Of a stretch of 64,000 nucleotides of DNA, positions 56,376 through 64,000 are shown one piece after another (position 1 is the first letter of the stretch; each line of letters opens with the position of its first letter). Below the pieces are notes generated by a model. The model was not told the origin of the DNA. It worked only from the letters and a program-made list of their open reading frames with translations, and did not search any database. The position numbers and the translations under genes are program-made. This DNA is from Onchidella celtica (Eukaryota; Mollusca; Gastropoda; Systellommatophora; Onchidiidae). The stretch covers positions 60,824,125 through 60,888,124 of the forward strand of contig OZ007571.1 of NCBI GenBank assembly GCA_963931925.1. The letters are read 5' to 3'.

Positions 56376-57220
56376 CCTACTCCTTCACATTCCAACACAC
56401 AGGCTTACACTTTGTCATACATACACTCCATGCATACAATACAAACTACACATCCACAAAACACGTGTGTACTCTTCCACTGTAACATTCGTCCAGCACG
56501 GCGTCATCGAGCGTTTACCATCATTAAGTTAGATCCATTTCTCACCCATCTCTTGTAATGAATAGCATCCTGTCTATAACGCACGACTGGACTCTGTGTC
56601 TTTACCAGACTTGACTGTCAAGGCCACCTTTGAATGGCATTAGAAAAATGGGGCATAAATTGGGGGGGGGGTGGGGGTGAGGAGAGTTGGGCAGACAGAA
56701 TGTAAGGGCCCCCGGCGCACGGAGACAATTCCGGTTTGCCTCGGATTTCGTGTGAGACATGGACAATGGCATTGAATGGGACCTCGCTCACTAGTGAGAC
56801 CGAAATTAGTCCCATGTCTTCCTAGTTGATTCAAAGGAAAGTCTGAATGCAAACCGATGCCTATAATTATAGACTTTGACCCTAAACACCCAAAAACGAC
56901 AAACGTGAAACACACACGCAATTTCATCTCATTATCAAAGAGTTAATTCCACTTCCTGGCAAAATCAAATTAACCATCTAACAAGGACAGGGAGTACTTG
57001 AAAAGTGACACCACATTATCACAATGACGCATAATCGTCACAGTCCCCCGAGCCTGTGGTTGTTTTGGCTACATTTCCGAGAGAAGCACAGAAAACTGTT
57101 CAATTTTAGCACAACTGGTCTAGTTACACTGAATTTTTGAAAGTTTGCTATTCGATTATTTTTCGGCTTAGGAGTCTATAACCAAGATCAATCGATGTAG
57201 CTTTGAATGTAGCTGAATAT
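56376..57220. other. Unassigned DNA
   Basis: Nothing recognisable was seen. Confidence 0.3.
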
Positions 57221-57227
57221 TATGTGA

Positions 57228-57300
57228 AAATCGATTTTTCGAATTTTGGAGTTACGACTGTCTTAGGGAACGGTGACGTAATATTCTTCTCTCTTAAAAC
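57228..57300 (+). repeat. Dispersed repeat R5, copy 2
   Basis: Homologue of 13945-14060 with aaaatcgatttttcgaat and gaacggtgac. Confidence 0.5.
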
Positions 57301-57474
57301 ATTCATTAGCCGTCGGCGACTAGACGGGAGCTAAACCTTGCCTGCTGCTATAACCTGGTCCTCTGGCGTGTATCAGTGGTGACAGTACACAGGAGACACG
57401 TTGGGGCTGGTCATGGTCATACGATGATCGTTTTTGCCTTCCGAAAATGGCCTCAACATGACACTATACGATAA

Positions 57475-57524
57475 AGAGAGAGAGGGAGAGAGAGAGGTAG
57501 AGATATAGATAGATAGATAGGTAG

Positions 57525-57575
<51 letters not shown>
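57475..57575 (+). repeat. (GA)n-(GATA)n-(GA)n microsatellite
   Basis: GATA core between GA runs. Confidence 0.95.
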
Positions 57576-57578
<3 letters not shown>

Positions 57579-57579
57579 G

Positions 57580-58365
57580 TTTATAGAAGAACAGCCAGTC
57601 TGTGGTGAAGAAAACCAACAGGAAGCAATCAAGTATCCTGTCCCGGGCAAAATTATTAATGAACTGGCCTGTGTTAACTTCTTTACACTGACTCGGGGAA
57701 GGGGTGGGGTGGGGGTAGAAGGGTTGAGGGGGGGAGGACAGGTTGACGGGGTCATAACCCCTGTGTACTGTCATTGATAGTACACTCTTAGGGATAGGGG
57801 ACTGGGAGTCAGGGAGTCGTCATGGTGAGAAACGATGACCCTGCGTCAGTGTCTCTACTTAACCCCGGCCACAGGTACAGCGGTTCTTAAAGTCTTAAGC
57901 CACACTTTTCCCCTTGAGATCCCAGGCTAATTGTAATTATGTAATAATAATAATATCATTAACAATAAGTAACATTTAAAAAAAAATTGTTCTATTTATT
58001 TATTTTAAATTTTTACTGTACCAGCTGCTTAAACTAAATTGTAAAAACTGATCAGCTCGTAATGAAAAGACCCAGAGATTTCGAGAATAGGGGGCAACGT
58101 AGAATTCAATAGTTGACAATTCTGGGATACAAAAGATTCCAGTTGAATCCGATCCTCAGGACAGTCTCCATAGACAGCTGTAGGCTATGTTTACTTGTTT
58201 ATCTACGTATTCTCATACTTCTTTATTTATTTACCTAGTTCTTCACTTTGAACTCCTTCACGTATCTAGGTACGAACACACCTATACAGGTATCTATTTA
58301 TTTATTAAAATTTAATTAATTCATCAGTGTTCGCTTAATTATGTAGCTATTATTTCTTCAGTTCA
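57580..58365. other. Mostly unassigned DNA with a hAT-like end
   Basis: The sequence cagcggttcttaaag at about 57878 resembles a hAT terminus, without partner. The rest is AT-rich and unrecognised. Confidence 0.3.
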
Positions 58366-58369
58366 CCCT

Positions 58370-58630
58370 TCACTGTTGGCCTAGGCATTGTCCATCCACT
58401 GTAGGATGTAGCCCCAGGACAATGACTTCCATTCCTTTCTCTCTGATGTCTTCCCCATCCATGTTGTTCCCCGCCCTCTTTTTACTATCATCCTGCCATC
58501 TTCTTCCTTGTCGCCCTCCTAGTGTTCTTTTATTCTGTCCGTGATTTCCATTCAGCGCAGCGTTTAGTCCATCTATTGTCATTCATCCTTCAAACATGTC
58601 CAGCCCAGTTCCATTTTTGTTGTAGCATGA
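58370..58630 (-). pseudogene. LINE ORF2 C-terminal remnant (reverse strand)
   Basis: In two frames the reverse strand carries KWNWAGHVWRMNDNRW and then GGRQGRRWQDDSKKRAG. This is the conserved end of ORF2 in RTE-related and similar invertebrate LINEs: a GHVARMxDxRW-like segment, then a GRPxxRWxDDI segment. A frameshift and a stop separate them, and the usual DRxxWR is degraded to IREKGME. It lacks the reverse transcriptase itself and is non-functional. Unlike the copy at 40.7 kb, no clear tail can be seen, and it is clearly more decayed. Confidence 0.65.
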
Positions 58631-58744
58631 ATTTTACTAAATACTATTATGTCCTTCAGCATTATCTTCTTGATCATTGGGTCATGCACAGAATGAATAC
58701 ATTCCAAATCGCATTTCAGTCTGAGCCCTTAAAAAGGAAAACAA

Positions 58745-58830
58745 AAACAGAAAAAGTAATATTTATATAGCACTTCGTCCCGGCAAATGCAAAATCAGTG
58801 CGCTTCAATGACGTTCTCCAACTCAATTTC
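58745..58830 (-). mobile_element. Possible CR1/L2-like LINE 3' tail
   Basis: The reverse complement of taatatttatatagcacttc gives the gtgctatataaatatta box found at CR1/L2 ends. No coding part is seen next to it. Confidence 0.35.
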
Positions 58831-58834
58831 AATT

Positions 58835-59870
58835 TACCAATGGAAAGAGCATACTAAACATGGGATTAGGGGCAGAAACAGCTGTAGTTGCGTTCGATCA
58901 ATGAGGATCTCTGCCCAAGGCATTTTGTCTTCTTAGAATGAAAAATGTTCTAACTCTGCCTTCAACTTTTGAGAAACGGCGGATTGAAGTTTCATATGAA
59001 CATATATTTAAGAGTAAAGAAATCTTTTTTTCTTTTTAGTAATATTTACAAATTACACGCCGAATCTGCTTGATGCTTTGACACACAATGGAGAAGTCCT
59101 GTGGAGGTAGTGTGTAGTGTGTAACTCAGTTCAGCTAAAAAGTGGAGATGAAACCTTGTCATTCTAAAGGGACGATTTGTGTGTGAGTTAAAAAGGTGTT
59201 ACTCATTTCAGTGTTTTGTTCATCTCTCAGGTTTTGGGGCAGCGAATTCCAGGTCTTTAAGTTTCCTTAATTCCTACCCGATCTTAAAATCTTTTTTCAC
59301 CATTACACATTTGCAGTGGTAATAACTGAAACAGTTTATGAAACTCATTTTCTTTATTAACAGCAATATCTGACTAAAATTTATCTGCCAATTTTCATAT
59401 CTTTTGACGCATAGTTTCGGAGCCTGTCCGCTAAACACACATACATGGGCCTAATTCCCTTATAGCAAGATACGAAGAATTAAGGAAAGTTACTTGATTT
59501 CAATTTTCATCAATATAACCCCCCCCCCCCTTGCCAAAATTTCTCCTCTTAGATTTGAAATTCCTTCCTCTGTCCAAGCTCCCCCCCCCCCCCTCCCGGT
59601 TTGAGAACAACTATATTGTTGCCTTATGCTCCATAAATATTTCAAACACCTCGCCTGACGCCACAACTGTTCTACATTTCGAGCACTTTCTAATCCATCA
59701 ACAAAATGTGATGCACCTGGTCAAACTGGTACGTCAGTTGTGGTCATCCGGAGACATGCTTATTTAACCCACTCGGACATTATAATATTCATTAAAAAAA
59801 AAAGAGAACTCTATGCACAGAGAAGCGATACCGAGGAATTTTAATTAACCAAAACATCAGCTTCGACAAA
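58835..59870. other. Unassigned DNA
   Basis: C tracts at 59519 and 59580. No gene was recognised. Confidence 0.3.
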
Positions 59871-59906
59871 GCGCCACATTGGTTCTTGTTTATTGTATCT
59901 TCAGTT
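59871..59906 (+). mobile_element. M1 copy K, left part
   Basis: The left terminus (cgccacattggttcttgttt) runs to atcttcagtt at 59897-59906, where a LINE is inserted. The copy continues at 60305. Confidence 0.75.
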
Positions 59907-60294
59907 CTTAAACTACTATGAGAAGAAAAACCTTATCAAATACAACAGAGGGCAACAAATAAACCAACAAGATAAATATCATCTCCTGAACAGAGAGGAT
60001 CAATATTGTTCAGACTAAGAACTGGCCACAATAGGCTCCACCACCATATGTTCACCAAGTTTAGAATAGGAATATCTCCCATAATGTGAGTGCAGCCAGT
60101 CTCCTCAAAACACGGAGCATATACTGCAGAACTGCACACTCTTCTCAGCACTGTGAGAAATGTAATGGCCCCAACCCACCGACCTGAATATCAAACTCTA
60201 TGGTGCTCTGCCAGAACTGCAGAAAACCGTAGATTTTCTTAAAAGAACAAATCTTCAGATTTAGAATTGTGAACGAAAGAAGAAGAAGAAGAAC
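59907..60294 (+). mobile_element. RNase-H-type LINE 3' end nested in M1 copy K
   Basis: A 388-bp, 5'-truncated LINE copy ends in (GAA)n. It is bordered by an exact 10-bp duplication, atcttcagtt, at 59897-59906 and 60295-60304. This is the expected mark of target-primed reverse transcription. Confidence 0.85.
59960..60240 (+). pseudogene. LINE ORF2 C-terminus, LRTGH...TEHILQNC type
   Basis: Across two frames the fragment encodes an L-R-T-G-H-N-R-like start (seen as ELATIGS or LRTGHNRL depending on frame), then PQNTEHILQNC, then IKLYGALPELQKTVDFLKR. This is the C-terminal domain that follows RNase H in I- and Nimb-like LINEs and contains a C/H-rich TEHxLxxC motif. One or more frameshifts and stops break it. 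The same domain appears at 63540-63918 with the same (GAA)n tail, so both belong to one family. The reverse transcriptase and RNase H parts are absent. Clade placement is tentative. Confidence 0.7.
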
Positions 60295-60304
60295 ATCTTC
60301 AGTT

Positions 60305-60485
60305 TCTGAAAAACTGGAGATCTTTTAGTATATAGAAGAGATAACAAATGCGCACTTTGACATTCGTTTAATATGCGTTGTGGCATTATTTATCAAGCTG
60401 TTTCACAATTCCGATTTGTTTTAACTCCATACCATGATACTAAAACCGCAAACGTTCAACGTCGAATCTCTCTGCGGCTCAAGCA
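60305..60485 (+). mobile_element. M1 copy K, right part
   Basis: The core aactggagatcttttagtat and atcaagctgtttcacaattc is present. The far right terminus is lost after gcggctc. Confidence 0.75.
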
Positions 60486-60700
60486 CTAAAGGACTTTTCC
60501 TAGACTAGAAAGACTTGGAAAAAAAGTATGGCAACTCGCAATGCAGTTTATGTCACCACAAACTATCTTATGTCAGGCCCGAGCACATGATCATGTAATT
60601 GGAAATTGCCGGGACGTCCCGTGATACAAAGACAATGCCTTATAAATAATAATATTATGCAGTCTTTTCTTTTTGGCAGACGGCCAAGTAGGTTACCACT

Positions 60701-60955
60701 GCACGACATTAGTTCTGGTTTGTTCTGTCTCCATGATCTGAAAAATTGTAGAACTTTTAGCATGTAGAAGAGGTATAACAAATACACACGTTGACACTTG
60801 TTTAAAATGAGCTTTGGCACTACTTATCAAGTTGTTTCACAGTTCCGATTGATTCTGACTCATCATAATGGCTAAAGCAACAAACGTTTAAACGTCGAAT
60901 TTCTCAGCTGCGTAAAAAGTGGAGCTGGAACAAACGAGAACTAACATCGTGACAG
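60701..60955 (+). mobile_element. M1 MITE-like element, copy L
   Basis: Full-length forward copy with the ends acgacattagttctggtttg and gaacaaacgagaactaacat. It lies 215 bp from copy K. Confidence 0.8.
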
Positions 60956-60995
60956 TTTACGCTGTTTCAGGCAAATACACAGGGGTACAGTGGGG

Positions 60996-61270
60996 GGGGG
61001 GGGGTGGTCATGTCTCATGCCGAAGGTACTGCGTTCGGTCCCAGGTCGGTGCAGGCATTTGGGATTTTTTTTTTTGGGGGGGGGGGGAGTTCCTGTCGTT
61101 TATCCCATGATATGTAGGATCGAGCACATAACCTTCTCGGATAAGGACGAGAAACTCTGATGTCCAAGTGCACGTTTGCACACGTTAAAGATACCTAGAC
61201 AGTTGAAAATCGAGAAGAGCACGCCGAACAGGGCCGGTGCCTGGGCAAATTCTCAAAAAACCCAACCCCA
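60996..61270 (+). mobile_element. tRNA-derived SINE S2
   Basis: The body matches S1 (reverse strand near 8 kb): ggatcgagcacataa, tctcggataagga, gtgcacgtttgcacacgtt, cgagaagagcac and gggcaaattct. The head is shortened and keeps only gccgaaggtac and a weak B box (cgttcggtccc). Confidence 0.7.
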
Positions 61271-61585
61271 AAACAACAAATTCCTACCACAAAAACACAC
61301 AGTAACAAGAACAAGAAAAGTTGAGGTGTAAATGCCAAGGGCAGCGAAACCTCCTGAAATAAAGACCTAAACACCAGGATGCAGTGGGCGGGCGGAAAGA
61401 CAGAAGGAATATTTATGAATGAACAATATGGGGCAATGTCAGGCTGTGTTTAAGGCGTGAGATGGCTTTAATTCAGTCCTGAGCCAGGCGGGTACACGGG
61501 TAGAATGTTATGTCTGACCTAGAGACAGATGGACGTGGGAAAGGATACGGTGAAAGATAAATAGGATGGTAGGAGAACAAACCTG

Positions 61586-61586
61586 G

Positions 61587-61661
<75 letters not shown>

Positions 61662-61679
61662 GTAGGTAGGTAAGTAGAC

Positions 61680-61729
<50 letters not shown>

Positions 61730-61746
61730 GTAGGTAGGTAGGTAGG

Positions 61747-61790
<44 letters not shown>

Positions 61791-61843
61791 CAGATAGACA
61801 GATAGACAGATAGATAGATAGATAGATAGATAGACAGATAGAC

Positions 61844-61891
<48 letters not shown>

Positions 61892-61912
61892 GGACAGATA
61901 GATAGTTTGACA
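61586..61912 (+). repeat. (GATA)n microsatellite with GGTA and GACA blocks
   Basis: About 325 bp of GATA units, with two GGTA blocks and a GACA block near the right end. Confidence 0.97.
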
Positions 61913-62530
61913 GGCAGGCGGGAAGTCAGGCAGACAGACAAACAAGACAGGCAGACAGGCGCACCATAGATTATAATTATATAGATAGAGGTACGGACAA
62001 TGAACAGACACAGAGACAGGCAGGAGGGCGGACAGACAGACAGACTCACGAACAGACAGACTGCCACCAGCCCACCGTTGCCATGACCTCATGAGATGTC
62101 AATATCAGCTGTCAGGCCACCCGCTGGAATGCGTAATCTGACCTACATTCTGAAGTTTTCACGTAACTCTTTTGTCCCACACAACCGTAAGATATTCGCA
62201 CTTTACCCCACACAGGTCATGCCTGATATAACGCTGCCTGTAAGGGTTACTTGAACAATGATAATAATATAATATATATACAAGAGTACTGTAGTCCCTC
62301 TTTAACACTTGTCAGATATCGCGTTGGTTTTTTCTCTGTGTGTATACCATTTATCAGTTTGATGTATTTACTTTGTATTTTTACTCGAGGTAGGTCATGA
62401 TCTTTAGGTATGTAGAGCCAAAATGGCTGGCTCTAGCATGAAAAACTACACACGTGTATCCGCACAGCAGCGTGTAACAAACGTTTTTGGTCAAATACTC
62501 CGTGTTCTTCATTAAGAAATTTTCTTTCTC
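61913..62530. other. Unassigned DNA
   Basis: Imperfect GACA strings to about 62065, then unrecognised sequence. Confidence 0.35.
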
Positions 62531-62534
62531 TCTC

Positions 62535-62620
62535 TCCATTGAGTAGCAGGGTTTGAGTTTAAGTTTGAGTTTGGAGAGAGCCCATCGACATGATAAAATG
62601 TCACATTGTGCTAAGAAAAA
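62535..62620 (-). repeat. Dispersed repeat R4, copy 2
   Basis: Inverted homologue of 9430-9492: a CT run, gagtttaagtttgagttt, then cattgtgctaagaaaa. Confidence 0.45.
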
Positions 62621-62624
62621 ACAA

Positions 62625-63535
62625 GACGATAGATAGAATATACCAGAACGATAGGACGAAAGCAGACCCTGCCAAAAGAGCCCACGAACCACCCTCGAGA
62701 ACGAAGGAACACAAATTGCAAATGTTTACAACTGACGACGCAGATGAAAAAAATATCCGTGAAACTGAAAGAATCGATTTTTTTAGGCTTGCAAGTCCCC
62801 AAGTACATTGTGAATGGAGATAAGGAAACAAAACTGTTTCATCAGAGGGAGGCTTTACTGAAGTAGAAAAAAAAACAACAACACAAACTGGGCTTTGAGA
62901 CATAAGGCATTATAACAATTTTTTGGAAATAACCAAAAAATCTTAAAATTGAACTATGCCATATGGTCCTCCTTCCATCCGGGTCTTCAACTGAAAATGC
63001 ATTAAGATTTTTAAAAAAATGCATTTCAAATAAAACAAAGTTTTTTTTTCTTTCCTTGTAAAATCAGGTCCTTCACACTTACGCGGTTTCATGATAGGGG
63101 AGCGGAGAGGACAGGAATCTCCTGGCTTAGAACACTGTATAAACACATAAAGATCCATGTCAGAATAAATCGTTGCCGTACCCCAATATTGAAGTCACCC
63201 CAAAATTCTAGAAATTGTATTTTGTGTAATAAACGTTCATCTACATTCAAAGCCGCATCGAATGATCTTGGTTACAGCAGAGACACAGAATACCGAGGCC
63301 AACCATTCCTTCTCCCACTCTAATTATGTCCAGAAATTGCGCGCGTATAAATTCAGTGAGTTCTAATCTTTTTCGTTCGATTATGAAGGGGTTGTTGCAT
63401 TACTGACATGGATAATACGCGCGCAAGTCGACGGACGGAATATGAATTCGTCGAATTGATTCGTCTCAGTGTCCTGTGTCTCGAGTTACAGACTCCCATA
63501 CCCAAAAAGTAACCGAATAGCAAAGTTTCAAACGG
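62625..63535. other. Unassigned DNA
   Basis: Nothing recognisable was seen on either strand. Confidence 0.3.
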
Positions 63536-63539
63536 TCAT

Positions 63540-63918
63540 CTTCACTAGACCAGTTGGAAACAGAGTCGCCCCAGCCATGTAACAGATGATGCGATACACT
63601 TGCTCAGCAGAAAGGAGCACACTGTAATCTTTAGGCTAAGCAAGAACTGGACATGACAGACTCCGGCAGCATCTTTACAAGATTCAGGGTTGGAGAAACT
63701 GAGACATGCCCATCTGGAAATTCCCCAGAGAATACAGAACATGTCCTCCAACAATGCCAGACGATTGTTAGAGGGAAGACAGCTGGCCCCGAGGTGTGGC
63801 ACTTCACACTAAGCTATATGGGACAGCAGAGGATCTCAGGATCATAGCGTCCTTCATAAAGGCTACCGGCCTCCTCTTAAACAGTCTGACACGAAGAACA
63901 CAGAAGAAGAAGAAGAAC
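63540..63918 (+). pseudogene. RNase-H-type LINE 3' end, second copy
   Basis: The forward strand carries SRKEHTVIFRLS, then RVGETETCPSGNSPENTEHV plus LQQC, then, after a frame change, TKLYGTAEDLRIIASFIKA. The order is the same as in the fragment at 59.96-60.24 kb: the RTGH-type segment, the CPxG...TEHxLxxC zinc-type motif, then the KLYG segment. A (GAA)n tail follows at 63903-63917. Frameshifts before and after the cysteine motif show it is dead. The reverse transcriptase is absent. It lies close to the window edge but is complete at its 3' end. Confidence 0.75.
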
Positions 63919-64000
63919 TAGACCAGCTGTGCTAAAATAAACAGTATTTTTTTTTTTTTGGTTGCTTCTCCTGAAAGGTCGCCAAAATCAGTTACTACAG

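Noticed and set aside
61508-62092. Tyr/Leu/Ser-Ile-rich reverse frames
   Set aside because: Direct translation of (GATA)n and (GACA)n repeats.

Overview
The window looks like nuclear DNA of a repeat-rich invertebrate. No exon of a host gene could be recognised. There is no bacterial-style gene density, operon or Shine-Dalgarno layout. Instead there are dead non-LTR retrotransposon (LINE) 3' ends, cut-and-paste transposon remnants, MITE-like inverted-repeat elements, tRNA-headed SINEs, minisatellites, one homogeneous satellite array and very many long (GA)n, (GATA)n, (GGAT)n, (TG)n and poly-G/poly-C tracts. This mix, with CR1/L2-like, Rex1-like, RTE-like and RNase-H-type LINE tails side by side, suits a marine lophotrochozoan such as a gastropod mollusc. 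That assignment is inference and nothing here proves it.

Layout. 0-2.2 kb: an old dispersed repeat split by a 5'-truncated CR1/L2-like LINE; an unfilled relative of the same site lies at 50.03 kb. 2.8-5.1 kb: two copies of a MITE family (called M1 here), one carrying a mariner-like transposase remnant, then a SINE and a foldback element. 5.19-6.96 kb: an 84/85-bp satellite of 21 monomers. 7-10 kb: (TG)n, a tRNA-SINE and unassigned DNA. 10.4-12.0 kb: a Rex1-like LINE inside a (GGAT)n microsatellite. 12-24 kb: a reverse-strand CR1/L2-like LINE end and several minisatellites. 24-35 kb: M1 copies, a three-module inverted-repeat family (M3), LINE tails, a 1.2-kb PIF/Harbinger relic and a hAT MITE. 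35-40 kb: three minisatellites. 40-46 kb: an RTE-like LINE end, a Harbinger-type MITE and three M1 copies. 50-52 kb: a 111-bp tandem array followed by a SINE head and a 355-bp MITE with an 8-bp target duplication. 54-64 kb: a palindrome-bearing duplication, more microsatellites, a LINE nested in an M1 copy, and a second member of that LINE family near the right edge.

The elements do not act together as a pathway. They form a record of nested insertions. The best-supported part of that record is M1, an unassigned inverted-repeat family of about 250 bp with twelve copies here, two of which were later hit by other elements. Most long open frames follow from microsatellite periodicity and are not genes.
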